Shown: positions 43,535-53,493, numbered from the stretch's first letter. The stretch: 54,384 nt of DNA from Euryarchaeota archaeon UBA24 (GCA_002503845.1 DASO01000014.1:1-54384), one strand, 5' to 3'. Notes: generated by a model not told the origin, from the sequence alone. Numbers and translations: made by a program.

Positions 43535-43993
43535 ATGAAAAGAGTGATGGCCCAAGGTGTATTCGACTTACTGCATCCTGGACATATCTATTATTTGTCT
43601 GAAAGTGCTAAATTGGGAGATGAATTGCACGTGGTTATTGCTAGAGATTCGCGTATAAAACAGAGGAAGAACATCTTCATGGGAGAAAATGAGAGGAGAG
43701 AAGTTATAGAATCGATGGGGATGGTAAGTTCTACAATTTTAGGATCTGAAGGGAGTTTATTTGATAGTGTAAAGAAGATAAAACCAAATATCATAACATT
43801 AGGACATGACCAAGAATTTGACATAGATTCATTAAAAGGGCAGCTTAGAGAGGCTGGGTTTCCAGATATCGACGTAGTTAGGATAGGAAACTACGAGAGA
43901 GAAGGGCTGCAATCTTCGAGTATGATCAAAGAACACATCCAATTGCAGGAGGGAAAGGAAGTTTTCTTTTCTAGAAAAGAGAGGAGAAATTAG
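43535..43993 (+). CDS. ribL: FAD synthase, archaeal RibL type (cytidylyltransferase-like)
   Basis: RibL transfers AMP from ATP to FMN. The 152-aa protein has the nucleotidyltransferase-alpha/beta-phosphodiesterase fold with MAQGVFDLLHPGH (HPGH at residues 14-17) and a late ISSTxxK-like segment read here as QSSSMIKEHI. The ATG at 43535 gives the family start; the GTG at 43529 would add two residues. A TATA-like GGCTATACTG lies 27-36 bases before the ATG. It is followed by the VOC gene. Confidence 0.92.
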   Translation: MKRVMAQGVFDLLHPGHIYYLSESAKLGDELHVVIARDSRIKQRKNIFMGENERREVIESMGMVSSTILGSEGSLFDSVKKIKPNIITLGHDQEFDIDSLKGQLREAGFPDIDVVRIGNYEREGLQSSSMIKEHIQLQEGKEVFFSRKERRN

Positions 43994-43999
43994 TTGACC

Positions 44000-44398
44000 A
44001 TGTCCAAACTGATTCAATTATATTTGATGGTGAGTGATCTAAAAAATTCAAGAGACTTTTATGAGAGAGTGATGGGATTGTCACCAAAAAATGGGGGAAA
44101 GGGGACTTGTGCATACGAAACAGGTAGTTGTGAATTGAAACTGCAAGTAGATTTTGATCCCACAGCTTTGAAGGCATTTAATTTGGACCCCCCAAGAGAT
44201 GGAAACAGAGGGGATGGTTCAGTTTATATTGTGACAATTGATGGTGAAATTGACCAAATATATAAAAGAATAAAAGATGCTATTAAAAATTCGGATGGAA
44301 AATTAATAACAGAACCCAGAGAAGTTCCATGGGGAGAATCTATGTTTCTAGTGAGGGATCCAGACGGGTATTTGATTGAGATTAGAGGAGGCCGGTGA
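44000..44398 (+). CDS. VOC-superfamily protein (glyoxalase-like), first metal ligand altered
   Basis: A 132-aa single VOC domain: the opening strand reads LIQLYLMVSDL followed by NSRDFYERVMGL, and it closes with FLVRDPDGYLIEIRG, where the C-terminal Glu ligand is present. At the first strand, where a metal-binding His is usual, there is Gln or Tyr, so classic glyoxalase I activity is doubtful. The start at ATG 44000 is preferred over a TTG at 43994 just behind the ribL stop. Substrate unknown. Confidence 0.82.
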   Translation: MSKLIQLYLMVSDLKNSRDFYERVMGLSPKNGGKGTCAYETGSCELKLQVDFDPTALKAFNLDPPRDGNRGDGSVYIVTIDGEIDQIYKRIKDAIKNSDGKLITEPREVPWGESMFLVRDPDGYLIEIRGGR

Positions 44399-45355
44399 CT
44401 AAAAAATAGTAGATATATCTACAGAAGGGGTAGTTAGAGAATACAATCCATCAGAGGAAGTTACGATATTCATAGATTCCAAATATTCAAGATGGGCGAA
44501 TATTTCACCAGATCCATATAGTGCATGAATTCCATCGAGTTGGCCGAATATCCGAGTACTGAGGTTCCAGATATCAGTAGGATTTGTTAGTAGAGAAACG
44601 ATTTGGTCGAGTCGGTCTCGGTGGTGTTGGAGAATTTCGTCGATTCGAGGATTTGGTTCCAATATTTTATGCCGATGTCCAGGGTAGAATATGTCTAAAT
44701 TATGATTTTTAAGCTGCAAGAGACCGTCACGGAATTGAGAAAGCGAAGAAGTGACTCGGAGATCTGCACCGCCAATGTTGGGAGTGTAAACGGGGAGAAC
44801 AGCATCTCCTACAAATGCGATATTAGTTTCGTTTAGTAAAAAACAAGAAAGTCCCAGTGTATGGCCAGGGACGGGGAGTATTGAGAAAGAATAATTTTCA
44901 CATTCTATTTGGTCGCCAGCATCAAAATCAGTTGTTCGGGGAGGCGGTCCCCCTAGTCTATGACCAAGTTTGAGCACATCGATGAGAGGGTCGAGTTTGG
45001 CAGGAGGTACATGCCACTCTATAAATCTTTTTTCGACTATGTGGAGCAGCTCAGCAAGAGCAGAGGGATCTTTTTCCACCATAGGAGAATCTTTTACATG
45101 GCAGTAGACCTTTGCTCCGCTTTCTTCCTGGATCGTCCCTGCCAAGCCAACATGATCTGCGTGCCAATGGGTGAGTAGAATGGTATCAATGTCTGAAATG
45201 GAATGGCCATATTTGGATAGTTCTTGTTGGAATTCCACATGGATTTGTGGTGAAAATAGGCCAGTATCTATGAGAATGGTTTCATTTCCATCATCTAATA
45301 AATAGGCATTATTTTTTCCTTCAAATTCTGTGTTTGATAGAGATATCCTATGCAC
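44399..45355 (-). CDS. MBL-fold metallohydrolase
   Basis: The 318-aa protein has the metallo-beta-lactamase motif HWHADH at residues 63-68, a later PGHTLG and YPGHRHKI, so a dinuclear zinc site is expected. The C-terminal part (about 80 residues) is a winged-helix-like region seen in glyoxalase II/RNase Z-like and LACTB2-type members. The substrate is unknown. The only plausible start is a GTG (45355). It converges on the VOC gene without a gap. Confidence 0.88.
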   Translation of the reverse strand: MHRISLSNTEFEGKNNAYLLDDGNETILIDTGLFSPQIHVEFQQELSKYGHSISDIDTILLTHWHADHVGLAGTIQEESGAKVYCHVKDSPMVEKDPSALAELLHIVEKRFIEWHVPPAKLDPLIDVLKLGHRLGGPPPRTTDFDAGDQIECENYSFSILPVPGHTLGLSCFLLNETNIAFVGDAVLPVYTPNIGGADLRVTSSLSQFRDGLLQLKNHNLDIFYPGHRHKILEPNPRIDEILQHHRDRLDQIVSLLTNPTDIWNLSTRIFGQLDGIHALYGSGEIFAHLEYLESMNIVTSSDGLYSLTTPSVDISTIF

Positions 45356-45430
45356 ATCGTATATACAAAACTAAGTAGCATTACCGTTTCGGGAAGAGAT
45401 GGAGTTCGAGGGGACAAAAAGAGAAGAAAA

Positions 45431-46888
45431 TTAACCAAACATTTGACGCATCATAGGGTGCATCTCCATAAGTTGTTCTTCCGCTATTTCTTCATATAGC
45501 TTATATACAATAGAAACAGTGAGGAGTAGCCCAGTTCCTCCGACTGCTCCGATGGTCCCTAACATATTGGCACCTACGGCTAAGAATCCTACAAGTGCAC
45601 CGCCGACTACAGTAACGAGTGGGATATATCTTTGCATGACTTTTTCCAGTACCGCAGGGTTTCTTCGGAATCCGGGGATTTGCATCCCAGACCGTTGAAT
45701 TTGTTGGGCAGTTGCCGCAGGGCCCATATTGGTGGTTTCTACCCAGAAAATAGCGAAAATTGCACCCCCAATCACCATAATGAAGAGATCAGCTGAAACG
45801 CGTAATAGAATTTGCCAGGGCTCTGCTGCGGTTTGTCCTAACCACCACATCCAATCTCCAGGAGTCATAATGGGATTCAAATAGTAGAAAAAGCCACCAA
45901 CAGGTTCATTTGAAGAATAAACACCGAGCCAAGAGGGCATATTGCTCATTTGAGAATCTAGAATTCTACCTAAAAACTGAATATTTGCTTGTACAGCCCT
46001 GACAAGGATCATGGGTAAGACACTTGCATAGATCAATTTTACAGGGAAACGACCTTTTGCGCCTCTGACTTTGGAGTGGCTCAGAGGTATTTCAACTCGA
46101 ACAGACTCGCAGTAAACAACGAGTCCAAAAATGAGAAGTGTAGTGATGAGGGCTAGAATTTGACCCTGGCCAAATATTAATTCTTGAAAGCCACCAGAGA
46201 AGAAAGGAGAAACCTGGATATTTCCTAATGCCATTCCAATCCAAGTGGGAATGAGTCCACTAGGTTGAGTATCAGATCCAAGAGTGAAGATCCCTCCAAC
46301 TAGATGTTGACTGACGCTTGCTACAATAAATAGTCCCACCCCAGAACCAATACCCCATTTGGAAACAACTTCATCCATATAGAGTATGAAAATTCCACCT
46401 GCGAAAATCTGGGCAAATATTATCCAGCGGACTGCATTGAGACTGACGCCTAACTGAGTACTTACGAAGGGATCAGCAGGTAGAAATCCACCAGCAAATA
46501 CCATAGGGAATCCAGTTAGAATAACCATTAAAATGACCAAAAACTTCTGAAGTCCTTGGTATATAACCTGGTCGGCAGGATTTGAAGTGTCCAGACCTAA
46601 AAGATCTGCACCAGCTAGCAACTGCAAAACTATACTCGCAGTGACGATGGGTCCGATTCCAAGTTGAAGTATAGAGCCCTGTTCACCGGCGAGGATGGAC
46701 CGGAATTGTCCAAATATATCTTGGGCATTCCCACCTAGACCGTAAAGAGTGACATTGGTCAAATAAAAATAAACCACTAGAACTAATAAAGTCCAAAGCA
46801 TTTTTTGCCGGAAGGGGACGTGTTTGGTTGGACGCCTGACTACGGGAATACGGGAAAGAAGAGGTGCTATAGATTCTTTCCAAGTCAT
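45431..46888 (-). CDS. secY: Protein translocase subunit SecY
   Basis: SecY is the membrane pore of the Sec translocon. The 485-aa protein has ten predicted transmembrane helices, the plug region (GGNAQDIFGQF) after helix 1, and the archaeal helix pattern, for example VYCESVRVEIPLSHSKVRGAKGRFPVKLIY in the cytosolic loop between helices 6 and 7. It is the last gene of the ribosomal superoperon, following L15 by 5 bases. In haloarchaea adk and DUF106 follow it, but here they lie 6-8 kb away on the other strand. Confidence 0.97.
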   Translation of the reverse strand: MTWKESIAPLLSRIPVVRRPTKHVPFRQKMLWTLLVLVVYFYLTNVTLYGLGGNAQDIFGQFRSILAGEQGSILQLGIGPIVTASIVLQLLAGADLLGLDTSNPADQVIYQGLQKFLVILMVILTGFPMVFAGGFLPADPFVSTQLGVSLNAVRWIIFAQIFAGGIFILYMDEVVSKWGIGSGVGLFIVASVSQHLVGGIFTLGSDTQPSGLIPTWIGMALGNIQVSPFFSGGFQELIFGQGQILALITTLLIFGLVVYCESVRVEIPLSHSKVRGAKGRFPVKLIYASVLPMILVRAVQANIQFLGRILDSQMSNMPSWLGVYSSNEPVGGFFYYLNPIMTPGDWMWWLGQTAAEPWQILLRVSADLFIMVIGGAIFAIFWVETTNMGPAATAQQIQRSGMQIPGFRRNPAVLEKVMQRYIPLVTVVGGALVGFLAVGANMLGTIGAVGGTGLLLTVSIVYKLYEEIAEEQLMEMHPMMRQMFG

Positions 46889-46893
46889 AAAAG

Positions 46894-47361
46894 TTATTCC
46901 TCTTCAATGTGTGAATTTCCGGTGTAGATTACAGTTCCTCCAGCAGATTCGATCTGAGTCACAGCTTTTTGTGAAAAGGCGTCGGCAGTTATCTCGAATG
47001 CGTGATTGATTTGACCTGAAGAAAGAATTTTTACTGAATCGGATTCACAAATGTTCTCGAACATATCTCGAGCGCTTAGTCGGAAACCTTCCTTAGTTTT
47101 TTCTGCAATTCCTGCATCTACAAGGGATGTGATTTGCTCGTCCAGGTCCTGGATATTAATAGGAAATATTTCGCGTCCTTTCTCAGTACTAGTTGGACGA
47201 GTGAATCCATGCTTTCCTAGAGGGGGATGTAAATGGATATGATGTTTATTCCGCCCTGCGTTTCCGCGGCCTCCACGATTGCCAGCACCGCGGCGATTTT
47301 TGTGAGTTCCGCCGCCGTGAGTTCGAGAGCCTCTTTGTCTTCTTTTTTTGATAGTAGTCAT
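46894..47361 (-). CDS. rpl15: Ribosomal protein uL15 (L15)
   Basis: The 155-aa protein begins with the basic glycine-rich segment RRQRGSRTHGGGTHKNRRGAGNRGGRGNAGR, the L15 signature that threads into the large subunit, and ends with a globular domain. Length is normal for archaea. It is spaced 3 bases from L30 and 5 from secY in the operon. Confidence 0.97.
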   Translation of the reverse strand: MTTIKKRRQRGSRTHGGGTHKNRRGAGNRGGRGNAGRNKHHIHLHPPLGKHGFTRPTSTEKGREIFPINIQDLDEQITSLVDAGIAEKTKEGFRLSARDMFENICESDSVKILSSGQINHAFEITADAFSQKAVTQIESAGGTVIYTGNSHIEEE

Positions 47362-47364
47362 GAG

Positions 47365-47829
47365 TTATCGCATCGAGTTAAGGAGTTGATCAATCTCCTC
47401 AGTAGTGTGTTTTCCAAGTTGTCCGCCTTCTTTGGTGGGGTGTTTAATACCCCGGTGACCTCCGCGTGGCGGATGCAGTCTTAGTACGGGGGAAAGTCCT
47501 TGGGATCGGAGTGTTGTTTCCTCTGAAATGAGAGCTTGGGTTAGATGGGCTATGGAATCATATTCTGTGTTGTTAGAGATCCAAGCGTCGTCTATAGTTG
47601 CAGCTCCTTTGAGTGGTTCTGCACGGCGAGAAATTATCTTCTCCAAGACCGAAAGGCTTGGTTCCCCATAGGCTACGTAGTCATGTACTTTGGTGATCAT
47701 ACCACGATAGGTATCTGTTTCGGGTATTAACGCGCAATGGTTCACGTGGTGTAAGTTTAGCATTTTAAGAGTATCCCGGGTTTGAGAAGTTATGTTAACC
47801 TCACCGCGTAATTGTACAATGGCTTTCAT
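47365..47829 (-). CDS. rpl30: Ribosomal protein uL30 (L30)
   Basis: The 154-aa archaeal/eukaryotic-type L30 has the N-terminal strand IVQLRGEVNITSQTRDTLKMLNLHHVNHC and the C-terminal LRLHPPRGGHRGIKHPTKEGGQLG loop. It is about 60 residues longer than bacterial L30, as expected. Its start shares a base with the S5 stop (47829). Confidence 0.96.
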   Translation of the reverse strand: MKAIVQLRGEVNITSQTRDTLKMLNLHHVNHCALIPETDTYRGMITKVHDYVAYGEPSLSVLEKIISRRAEPLKGAATIDDAWISNNTEYDSIAHLTQALISEETTLRSQGLSPVLRLHPPRGGHRGIKHPTKEGGQLGKHTTEEIDQLLNSMR

Positions 47830-48479
47830 TAATTTGTCTCCTGTCTGGAAGATATGGCTCGTTGATTATTAGCGCTGCGGAATTGGGATGCATTGTCTAA
47901 TGCATTGAAAGTGGCTTTGGCCAAATTCATTGTCGTTCTAGTTTTACCGTAGGATTTAGTCCAAGCATCTTGGATTCCAGCGAGTTCCAAGATGGTTTTA
48001 ACAGTAGGGGCAGCTGCCAGGCCGAGTCCAGCAGGAGCAGGGAATAATTCAACAATAACGCTACCAGATTTTCCTTTAGTCTTCATGGCGAGGGAATGGG
48101 GATCTGCAGATCTACTTTCCCAAGATCCAGAACCATGAGGTACTTGAATAATATTGAGTTTTGCGGCTGCAACTGCTTTCTGAATTGCTGCACCGACTTG
48201 GGTTTCTCGGCTTTCTGCATAGCCTATGAATTCAGTTTTATCACCGATTGCGACGCAACACCTAAATTTAACACGCCTGCCGGAATCAGTCATTCTTTGA
48301 ACCATATTAATGTCGAGAACGCGATCTTCGATTCCAGGCAATAAGTGATCGACTATTTCAGGTTCTTTCAAAGGGAGTCCAGAGTTGAGTGCATCTTCCA
48401 TTGAAGTTATTTCTTCATTTAGTACCATGTGCCCAAGTCTTGTGACAGGTTCCCAAGTATTTTCTACTGGATCGGTCAT
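47829..48479 (-). CDS. rps5: Ribosomal protein uS5 (S5)
   Basis: The 216-aa S5 carries the N-terminal double-stranded RNA-binding-like motif [16 protein letters not shown] followed by [17 protein letters not shown], and the C-terminal [22 protein letters not shown]. The archaeal length is normal. The reading frame overlaps L18 by four bases (ATGA) and meets L30 at its stop. Confidence 0.97.
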   Translation of the reverse strand: MTDPVENTWEPVTRLGHMVLNEEITSMEDALNSGLPLKEPEIVDHLLPGIEDRVLDINMVQRMTDSGRRVKFRCCVAIGDKTEFIGYAESRETQVGAAIQKAVAAAKLNIIQVPHGSGSWESRSADPHSLAMKTKGKSGSVIVELFPAPAGLGLAAAPTVKTILELAGIQDAWTKSYGKTRTTMNLAKATFNALDNASQFRSANNQRAISSRQETN

Positions 48480-49030
48480 GGGGATTCCTCCTTAAGGCTT
48501 TCAAGGATTTCATCGAAATGAGTTGGCAACGTCGTCAAATCGAAATCGTTAGAAAGTTTATTATTAGTTTTTTCTGCAAATTCTGCGATATGTTCTCCCC
48601 GGATCCGTTCCCAAGATCCAAATGCTACCTCGCTGTGGGGGACGTCAAGTCCCGCGTCGATTGCGCCTTTATGTGCTGCAAATGTTTTTGATCCTTTAGT
48701 ACCGGAGTGCAAACCAATATCCAATACGGCTTCTTTTATTCCAATGGAGAGTGCTTTTTTGCCTAAAAGGAAACCTGTCAAATATGAGGAAGGGAGGTTA
48801 TTTAGGGGTGCTTTCCAACCATAACTCAAAAGATCTTTTGAGCTTACAGAAACTACTGTTTCGTCTCCAATAGATCCGAGATTGATTAACTGTACTGAGA
48901 TATATTTATTACTAATCCGTACGACCATTCGAGAAGTGCCAGATTTCAGCAACGGTAATCGTTGGTGATAATTGGTTATGCCTTCTCTCCTTCGGCGCAT
49001 TGGGACATTGTATCGAGGGCCTTTAGCCAT
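48476..49030 (-). CDS. rpl18: Ribosomal protein uL18 (L18)
   Basis: This 184-aa 5S rRNA-binding protein has the archaeal start [28 protein letters not shown], a strand FLLGKKAL and the conserved segment [29 protein letters not shown]. Its ATG meets the L19e stop at base 49030 and its end overlaps S5 by four bases. Confidence 0.97.
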   Translation of the reverse strand: MAKGPRYNVPMRRRREGITNYHQRLPLLKSGTSRMVVRISNKYISVQLINLGSIGDETVVSVSSKDLLSYGWKAPLNNLPSSYLTGFLLGKKALSIGIKEAVLDIGLHSGTKGSKTFAAHKGAIDAGLDVPHSEVAFGSWERIRGEHIAEFAEKTNNKLSNDFDLTTLPTHFDEILESLKEESP

Positions 49031-49479
49031 TAGTTTCCTCCATAATTATTTTCCACATAAGATGCTAAATGTTGGGAGCTTCTGAATTCCCCACCAGTTG
49101 CTTTTCGATAGACTATTCGATATTGTGTTGGGTCGATAGTTCCATTTTCTCTTAGTTCCCGGAGGAGCTTTCGTTGGGCTCGAATATTGGACATCCATTT
49201 TTTCTTTCGGTTTTGTCTGGCCCCAGCCCTACCTTTTCGGGATCCATGACCAGATCTATGACCGTATGCTCTTTTTTGATTTTGTTCTCGTGCACGTCCA
49301 CGGGAATTTCCTTTTGCAGGGGTCTTTTTGATCATTTTTTGATCAATTAAATTGCGTATATCCTCTCGAGTTATGGCTTCAGAAATTTGTTCTTCGGATT
49401 CGGGATCAAGCCACACTCGACTTTTTCCGACTTTGAGAACTTCAGATGCCAATCTCCGTTGCGTACTGAGGTTTGTCAT
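49030..49479 (-). CDS. rpl19e: Ribosomal protein eL19 (L19e)
   Basis: The 149-aa archaeal/eukaryote-specific protein starts with STQRRLASEVLKVGKSRVWLDPE and continues through the very basic GHRSGHGSRKGRAGARQNRKKKW region, which contacts 23S rRNA. It overlaps L32e by four bases and meets L18 at its stop. Confidence 0.97.
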   Translation of the reverse strand: MTNLSTQRRLASEVLKVGKSRVWLDPESEEQISEAITREDIRNLIDQKMIKKTPAKGNSRGRAREQNQKRAYGHRSGHGSRKGRAGARQNRKKKWMSNIRAQRKLLRELRENGTIDPTQYRIVYRKATGGEFRSSQHLASYVENNYGGN

Positions 49480-50405
49480 TGTAGACTCACCTCTTCGTAA
49501 GAGGGGTTAAGGACGCGGATTCCATTTTCTTCTGCGATATCTTCGATTCGTTCTCGTTTTCGGTTGCCAACAGATGCCGCAATACGGATGGCTTCAATGG
49601 CTGGATCGATATCGGATAAATCTTCAGGCCGGTGGACGTGAACCTCTTTAAATCCACTAGCATGGAGACCGCGAACAGAAACGGGAGTCCGATACCCAGC
49701 CCGGACAACCTCTCCGTGCCCTCCTCTTCTTCGTCGTTGTTTGGAATGCGTTCCGCGAGGTCTTCTCCAAACTGACTTGTGTTTATTCTTAGTGAGTCTT
49801 TTTTTCATATGGCCGTCTTGGCGATTGAAAGTTGGTTTTCCTTCGCGTTGCTTTTGGGCCAATAGTCGTTTGTCTTTGGGACCTAGCTCAGGAATTTTTC
49901 CAACATGTCCGCGGGGGCGGAGTTCAACTGTGGTGGGATCGGGAGTGTCTTCGACAGGGGGCTTCGTGGGGGGAGTTACTTTTTCTTCAAGGTCTATATC
50001 ACCTATACTGGCTTTTATTCTAGCTGCTAGAGCAGTGCTTATTCCTTCAATCGAAGAGAGCTCATCTTGGCTAGCGTTTGTGATATCAGCTATGGTCTTA
50101 AATCCAGCTGCACGGAGAGAATCTGCACGGGTAGGAGTGATTCCGCTTATACTTAGGAAATCGTCGTTTGAATCAGTAGGAACTGGTTCGGATGGCGCAT
50201 CTGCAGGGGAGATTTCTTGTTCCAGTATTTGAACTGCTTCCTTTATTTTCTCAGCGAGATTTTCACTGATTCCTGAAACTGCGGCGAGGTCGGTTACTCC
50301 TGCAGCTTGTAGTGCCTCGATAGTACCGAATCCTGCTTCTTCAAGTGCTTGGGCTTTTGAGGGGCCGACACCGGGGAGGTCTGTTAGTTTGAGATTATCA
50401 GACAT
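49476..50405 (-). CDS. rpl32e: Ribosomal protein eL32 (L32e) with two N-terminal helix-hairpin-helix domains
   Basis: The L32e core is at about residues 190-309 (RPRGTHSKQRRRRGGHGEVVRAGYR). Ahead of it are two helix-hairpin-helix domains: residues 5-60 (LPGVGPSKAQALEEAGF ... [13 protein letters not shown]) and 83-137 (ISGITPTRADSLRAAGF ... IEGISTALAARIK), joined by Pro/Ser/Asp-rich linkers. Haloarchaeal L32e has one such domain as I recall, so 309 aa with two is long; other archaeal L32e proteins have none. The domains could bind RNA or another protein. Bases 50245-50268 match the end of the window (S3) exactly. Confidence 0.95.
   Translation of the reverse strand: MSDNLKLTDLPGVGPSKAQALEEAGFGTIEALQAAGVTDLAAVSGISENLAEKIKEAVQILEQEISPADAPSEPVPTDSNDDFLSISGITPTRADSLRAAGFKTIADITNASQDELSSIEGISTALAARIKASIGDIDLEEKVTPPTKPPVEDTPDPTTVELRPRGHVGKIPELGPKDKRLLAQKQREGKPTFNRQDGHMKKRLTKNKHKSVWRRPRGTHSKQRRRRGGHGEVVRAGYRTPVSVRGLHASGFKEVHVHRPEDLSDIDPAIEAIRIAASVGNRKRERIEDIAEENGIRVLNPSYEEVSLQ
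50245..50268 (-). repeat. 24-base exact repeat, copy in the L32e helix-hairpin-helix segment
   Basis: The plus-strand sequence at 50245-50268 (starting ATTTTCTCAGCGAGATTTTC) is identical to 54361-54384, the last bases of the window. It encodes SENLAEKI in L32e and in the S3 tail. Because the second copy is cut by the window edge, the true repeat could be longer. Confidence 0.95.
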
Positions 50406-50942
50406 TTATGCTTCACCTCTAACGGGTTTTTTTGTGATATAAATACCATCTTGGAAGACCCGGGGGTCTTTATCTTTAATAGTAGTTAATTGTTCTATCG
50501 ACCCGGCGGTTTGCCCAACTGCTTCAATGTCAGGGCCAGTTACAAGAACTTTTTCTCCATCGATTGAAACGGTTGTTTCACCATGGATTTTGGTTTTTCG
50601 AGGGTGTCGTTCTCCGAGGAAGTTGTCGATTATTACAGAATTTTGGTCCACGCTAACTTGCATAGGGAAGTGAGCATAGAGAATATCAAGTTCATAGGTC
50701 CAGCCTGCAGTCACCCCGTGGAACATGTTCAAAATATGACTTCTAAAGGTTCCGGTCATAGCGATTGTTTTCTTAGTTTCAGAAGAACGCTCTATTATTA
50801 TAGAATTCTCAGTTGAGTGTAGGAGAAGACCGGGATATTGGAAACGTTTTGAAACCTTTCCGTTTGGACCCTCAACCGATAGATCTAGTCGGTCTAGTTG
50901 CGCCGTTACGTTTTCTGGGATTTTGATTTCTATTTTTTCCAT
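50406..50942 (-). CDS. rpl6: Ribosomal protein uL6 (L6)
   Basis: The 178-aa protein has the two L6 repeats, with the archaeal start KIEIKIPENVTAQLDRLDLSVEGPNGKVSK and the C-terminal DIEAVGQTAGSIEQLT. Length is normal. It lies directly after S8 (6 bases) and abuts L32e. Confidence 0.97.
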   Translation of the reverse strand: MEKIEIKIPENVTAQLDRLDLSVEGPNGKVSKRFQYPGLLLHSTENSIIIERSSETKKTIAMTGTFRSHILNMFHGVTAGWTYELDILYAHFPMQVSVDQNSVIIDNFLGERHPRKTKIHGETTVSIDGEKVLVTGPDIEAVGQTAGSIEQLTTIKDKDPRVFQDGIYITKKPVRGEA

Positions 50943-50948
50943 GATTAT

Positions 50949-51341
50949 TCAATAAATGTATGCTAGGAGCTGGCCTCCAATTCCAGCTTTTCTGGCCTCG
51001 TAATGGCTCATTACGCCTTGACTAGTGGTTAAAACTAGTGCGCCATAATTTTGTGCAGGGAGATATCTTTTCTCCCACTTCTCAAAATTAGAGAGGGCGA
51101 TAGAATAACGCGGTTTGATTGGGGCGCATTTGTTGATGGCCCCTTTTAGTTCAACATCGATGTATCCTGCTTTTCCATCTTGGACATGTTCAAATTGGCC
51201 TATGTATCCATGGTCGTGAAAGACTTCGAAAACATTACCAATAAGCTTCGATGCGGGTTTTGCTGTATATTGTAGGTGTCCAGCATTTTCGGCATTATTT
51301 AGCCCAGATAGGGCATCGGATAGTGGATCATTTCCTGTCAT
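50949..51341 (-). CDS. rps8: Ribosomal protein uS8 (S8)
   Basis: S8 binds 16S rRNA helix 21. The 130-aa protein starts [17 protein letters not shown] and ends with the conserved [34 protein letters not shown]. Its ATG overlaps the S14 stop by four bases. Confidence 0.97.
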   Translation of the reverse strand: MTGNDPLSDALSGLNNAENAGHLQYTAKPASKLIGNVFEVFHDHGYIGQFEHVQDGKAGYIDVELKGAINKCAPIKPRYSIALSNFEKWEKRYLPAQNYGALVLTTSQGVMSHYEARKAGIGGQLLAYIY

Positions 51342-51520
51342 GAGTATTTTTTAAACCCCACAGTTCTTGCTAATTCGCGGAAACACTGGCGACAAAGCCA
51401 AATGTTGTACTTACTGACGAGACCTTGGTTACGTCCGCAGCGTCTGCACGAATGGGTTTGGCCAGTTGCGATTGTAGGTTCCTGGTTTTGTTCTATTTCT
51501 TCTGTTTGTTCGTTATTCAT
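51338..51520 (-). CDS. rps14: Ribosomal protein uS14 (S14), zinc-ribbon type
   Basis: With the ATG at 51520 the protein is 60 aa with four zinc cysteines, Cys25, Cys28, Cys43 and Cys46 ([27 protein letters not shown]). The frame extends to 51553, but starting there would add 11 residues into L5. The chosen start overlaps the L5 stop by eight bases. A Glu/Gln-rich N-terminal stretch of 17 residues precedes the core. Confidence 0.95.
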   Translation of the reverse strand: MNNEQTEEIEQNQEPTIATGQTHSCRRCGRNQGLVSKYNIWLCRQCFRELARTVGFKKYS

Positions 51521-52037
51521 TAGATTGGACCTCCACATTGAAAGTTGATTCAATGAAAGTTACCGATTCTTCGGCGGTTAGGCGGTGGGACATGGGGATA
51601 GATTTGGATCTACGTCTTCGCCGTTTTATTCGCGCGCCTGCGCGGTTGAGGACTACAGTTACATCAAGTCCATAGAGCCCAATGGAAGGGTTATAATCTT
51701 GATCTGGGAAAACTATGTGTTCAGAAAGTCCAAAGCTCAAATTTCCCTCATTATCGAAAGAGCTTTTAGAGATATTTGCATGGGGCAATGCTAGTTTGAG
51801 AAACTCGACTGCTGCTTCGTTTCGAAGAGTAACTTTTGCCCCTATGGGTTCGCCTTTTCGGATTCCAAAGTCTGCGATAGTAGACTTTGATATGGTTTGA
51901 ACTCCAGTTTGTCCAGTGATTGCATTGAGTATTTCCTCTGCATTCTGGAGTTTCTTCCCGGCTTCACCCACACCCATGTGTACAACTACTTTTTCGATGC
52001 GCGGGTCGCGCATGGAGTTGGTGCTTTGTACGGACAT
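51513..52037 (-). CDS. rpl5: Ribosomal protein uL5 (L5)
   Basis: L5 binds 5S rRNA and the P-site tRNA. The 174-aa protein has the archaeal core [28 protein letters not shown] and [18 protein letters not shown] choose the ATG at 52037, one base after the S4e stop, because haloarchaeal L5 proteins begin at the same point; the upstream in-frame start at 52076 would overlap S4e. It is visibly less acidic than haloarchaeal L5. Confidence 0.95.
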   Translation of the reverse strand: MSVQSTNSMRDPRIEKVVVHMGVGEAGKKLQNAEEILNAITGQTGVQTISKSTIADFGIRKGEPIGAKVTLRNEAAVEFLKLALPHANISKSSFDNEGNLSFGLSEHIVFPDQDYNPSIGLYGLDVTVVLNRAGARIKRRRRRSKSIPMSHRLTAEESVTFIESTFNVEVQSNE

Positions 52038-52038
52038 G

Positions 52039-52740
52039 TTAACTTCCACCTCCTGTGAATTTTTCGTCGATAACAACTATGTATTTTTCCACAGTATCGA
52101 AGGTATCTGCGTCCGTTTTTACTTCAACTACATTTGCAAAGCTCCCAGGTCGAACGCTGATGGTTTTTAAAATGCCTATTTCTCCGGCATGAGATCCACC
52201 AATTACAGTAACCAACGCTCCTTCTTTATACGGGAAGTGAGCAACTATATCCCCAGTTTCGTTGTCTGTGATAAGAGAATCTCCAACATAATACTCGGTT
52301 GGATTTGGCACCGTCAGAGTAGTACCATTATGCAAAGCTAGTTGTATTAATTGAGGAGAGAGTTGCGATTTTCCAGTTATTTTACTGAGTTTCGAAGTGG
52401 CTGCTTCGGGGCTAATTGGAGTTAGATTTAGACGCCCTCCAGAATCGGGGAAGATACGGTAGTATTCATTTCGGTCTAGGAAAGCCAATATATCAAACAT
52501 ACCAACAGAGCGTTTGGAGTCAGTTACAACTCTTCCGTTAATCATAATTGATCGGCTTCTTAGGGCATAATCGGCTTCTTTTGAGGAAGTGACATACTGA
52601 AGTACATCTCGGATTATTATGAGCAAGGGGACTCCGCTATTTCCATGAGGACCTGCTCCAGCTTTGACTGTATAAACTGAGGTTTTCCTTTCAACTGGCC
52701 AGGAAGCAGGAGCAGATAGGCGTTTTTGATGCCGGGTCAT
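52039..52740 (-). CDS. rps4e: Ribosomal protein eS4 (S4e)
   Basis: The 233-aa protein has the S4e start [32 protein letters not shown], a central S4-like RNA-binding segment ([20 protein letters not shown]), and a KOW domain near residues 175-205 ([16 protein letters not shown]). Length and order are standard for archaea. It overlaps L24 by four bases. Confidence 0.97.
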   Translation of the reverse strand: MTRHQKRLSAPASWPVERKTSVYTVKAGAGPHGNSGVPLLIIIRDVLQYVTSSKEADYALRSRSIMINGRVVTDSKRSVGMFDILAFLDRNEYYRIFPDSGGRLNLTPISPEAATSKLSKITGKSQLSPQLIQLALHNGTTLTVPNPTEYYVGDSLITDNETGDIVAHFPYKEGALVTVIGGSHAGEIGILKTISVRPGSFANVVEVKTDADTFDTVEKYIVVIDEKFTGGGS

Positions 52741-53090
52741 GATGTTTCCTCCAGCTTTGATTTTCGCATAGTGTCAGAGAGATTTAATTTTGTGATACGC
52801 AAATTGGAAGCAACTAGAGGAAGGGGATATTCTTCTCCATCGCCTTTTTCTGCAGTGATTCCATCTGCGAAAACTAGTTTGGATTTTAGATCCACCCGGG
52901 ACACAGTTCCTGTTTCTCCCGCGAGGTCTCCACGCATGACTTCAATTGTATCACCAGTGTTGACACGAGTACTTCTTCGGCCGTGTTTTTTGCGTAACTC
53001 CAAGGACAAAGCTGCGTTGAGCTGCTTATGTCGTAAATGCAATGGTGCATTGTATTGTCGTTTTCTTTGTTTACGGGGTTGTGTTGTCAT
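52737..53090 (-). CDS. rpl24: Ribosomal protein uL24 (L24)
   Basis: The 117-aa protein has the archaeal N-terminal RKQRKRQYNAPLHLRHKQLNAALS followed by the KOW motif (GDTIEVMRGDLAGETGTVSRVD). It is 4 bases from L14 and overlaps S4e by four bases. Confidence 0.97.
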   Translation of the reverse strand: MTTQPRKQRKRQYNAPLHLRHKQLNAALSLELRKKHGRRSTRVNTGDTIEVMRGDLAGETGTVSRVDLKSKLVFADGITAEKGDGEEYPLPLVASNLRITKLNLSDTMRKSKLEETS

Positions 53091-53094
53091 GATT

Positions 53095-53493
53095 TTAAAT
53101 TATAGTTGTTGCCGTACTGGCTATACCTCCAAAACGCTCGGCGACTTCTCTGGCGATTGGGCCTTTGATTTCAGTTCCACGGGGTTCACCCATATCATCG
53201 ATTAAGACTGCGGCATTATCCTCAAATTTGACACGGAGGCCGTTAGGTCGTCGGAAAGATTGTTTTTGTCGGACGATAACCGCTTGGAGTATTTGACGTC
53301 GCATTTCGGGAGATCCTTTGCGGACAGATACGGTGATTTTATCACCGATTCCAGCTGTCGGGAGTCGGTTTATGGTTCCACGATACCCAGCTACACTAAT
53401 TAAGTTTAATTCCCGGGCCCCGGTGTTGTCTGCGCAAACGAGTTTTGCTCCTTTTGGTATACCTCTACTGATGCTAGATGTAATTGATTTCAT
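53095..53493 (-). CDS. rpl14: Ribosomal protein uL14 (L14)
   Basis: The 132-aa protein has the L14 beta-barrel with [31 protein letters not shown] and the C-terminal [24 protein letters not shown]. It overlaps S17 by four bases. Confidence 0.97.
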   Translation of the reverse strand: MKSITSSISRGIPKGAKLVCADNTGARELNLISVAGYRGTINRLPTAGIGDKITVSVRKGSPEMRRQILQAVIVRQKQSFRRPNGLRVKFEDNAAVLIDDMGEPRGTEIKGPIAREVAERFGGIASTATTII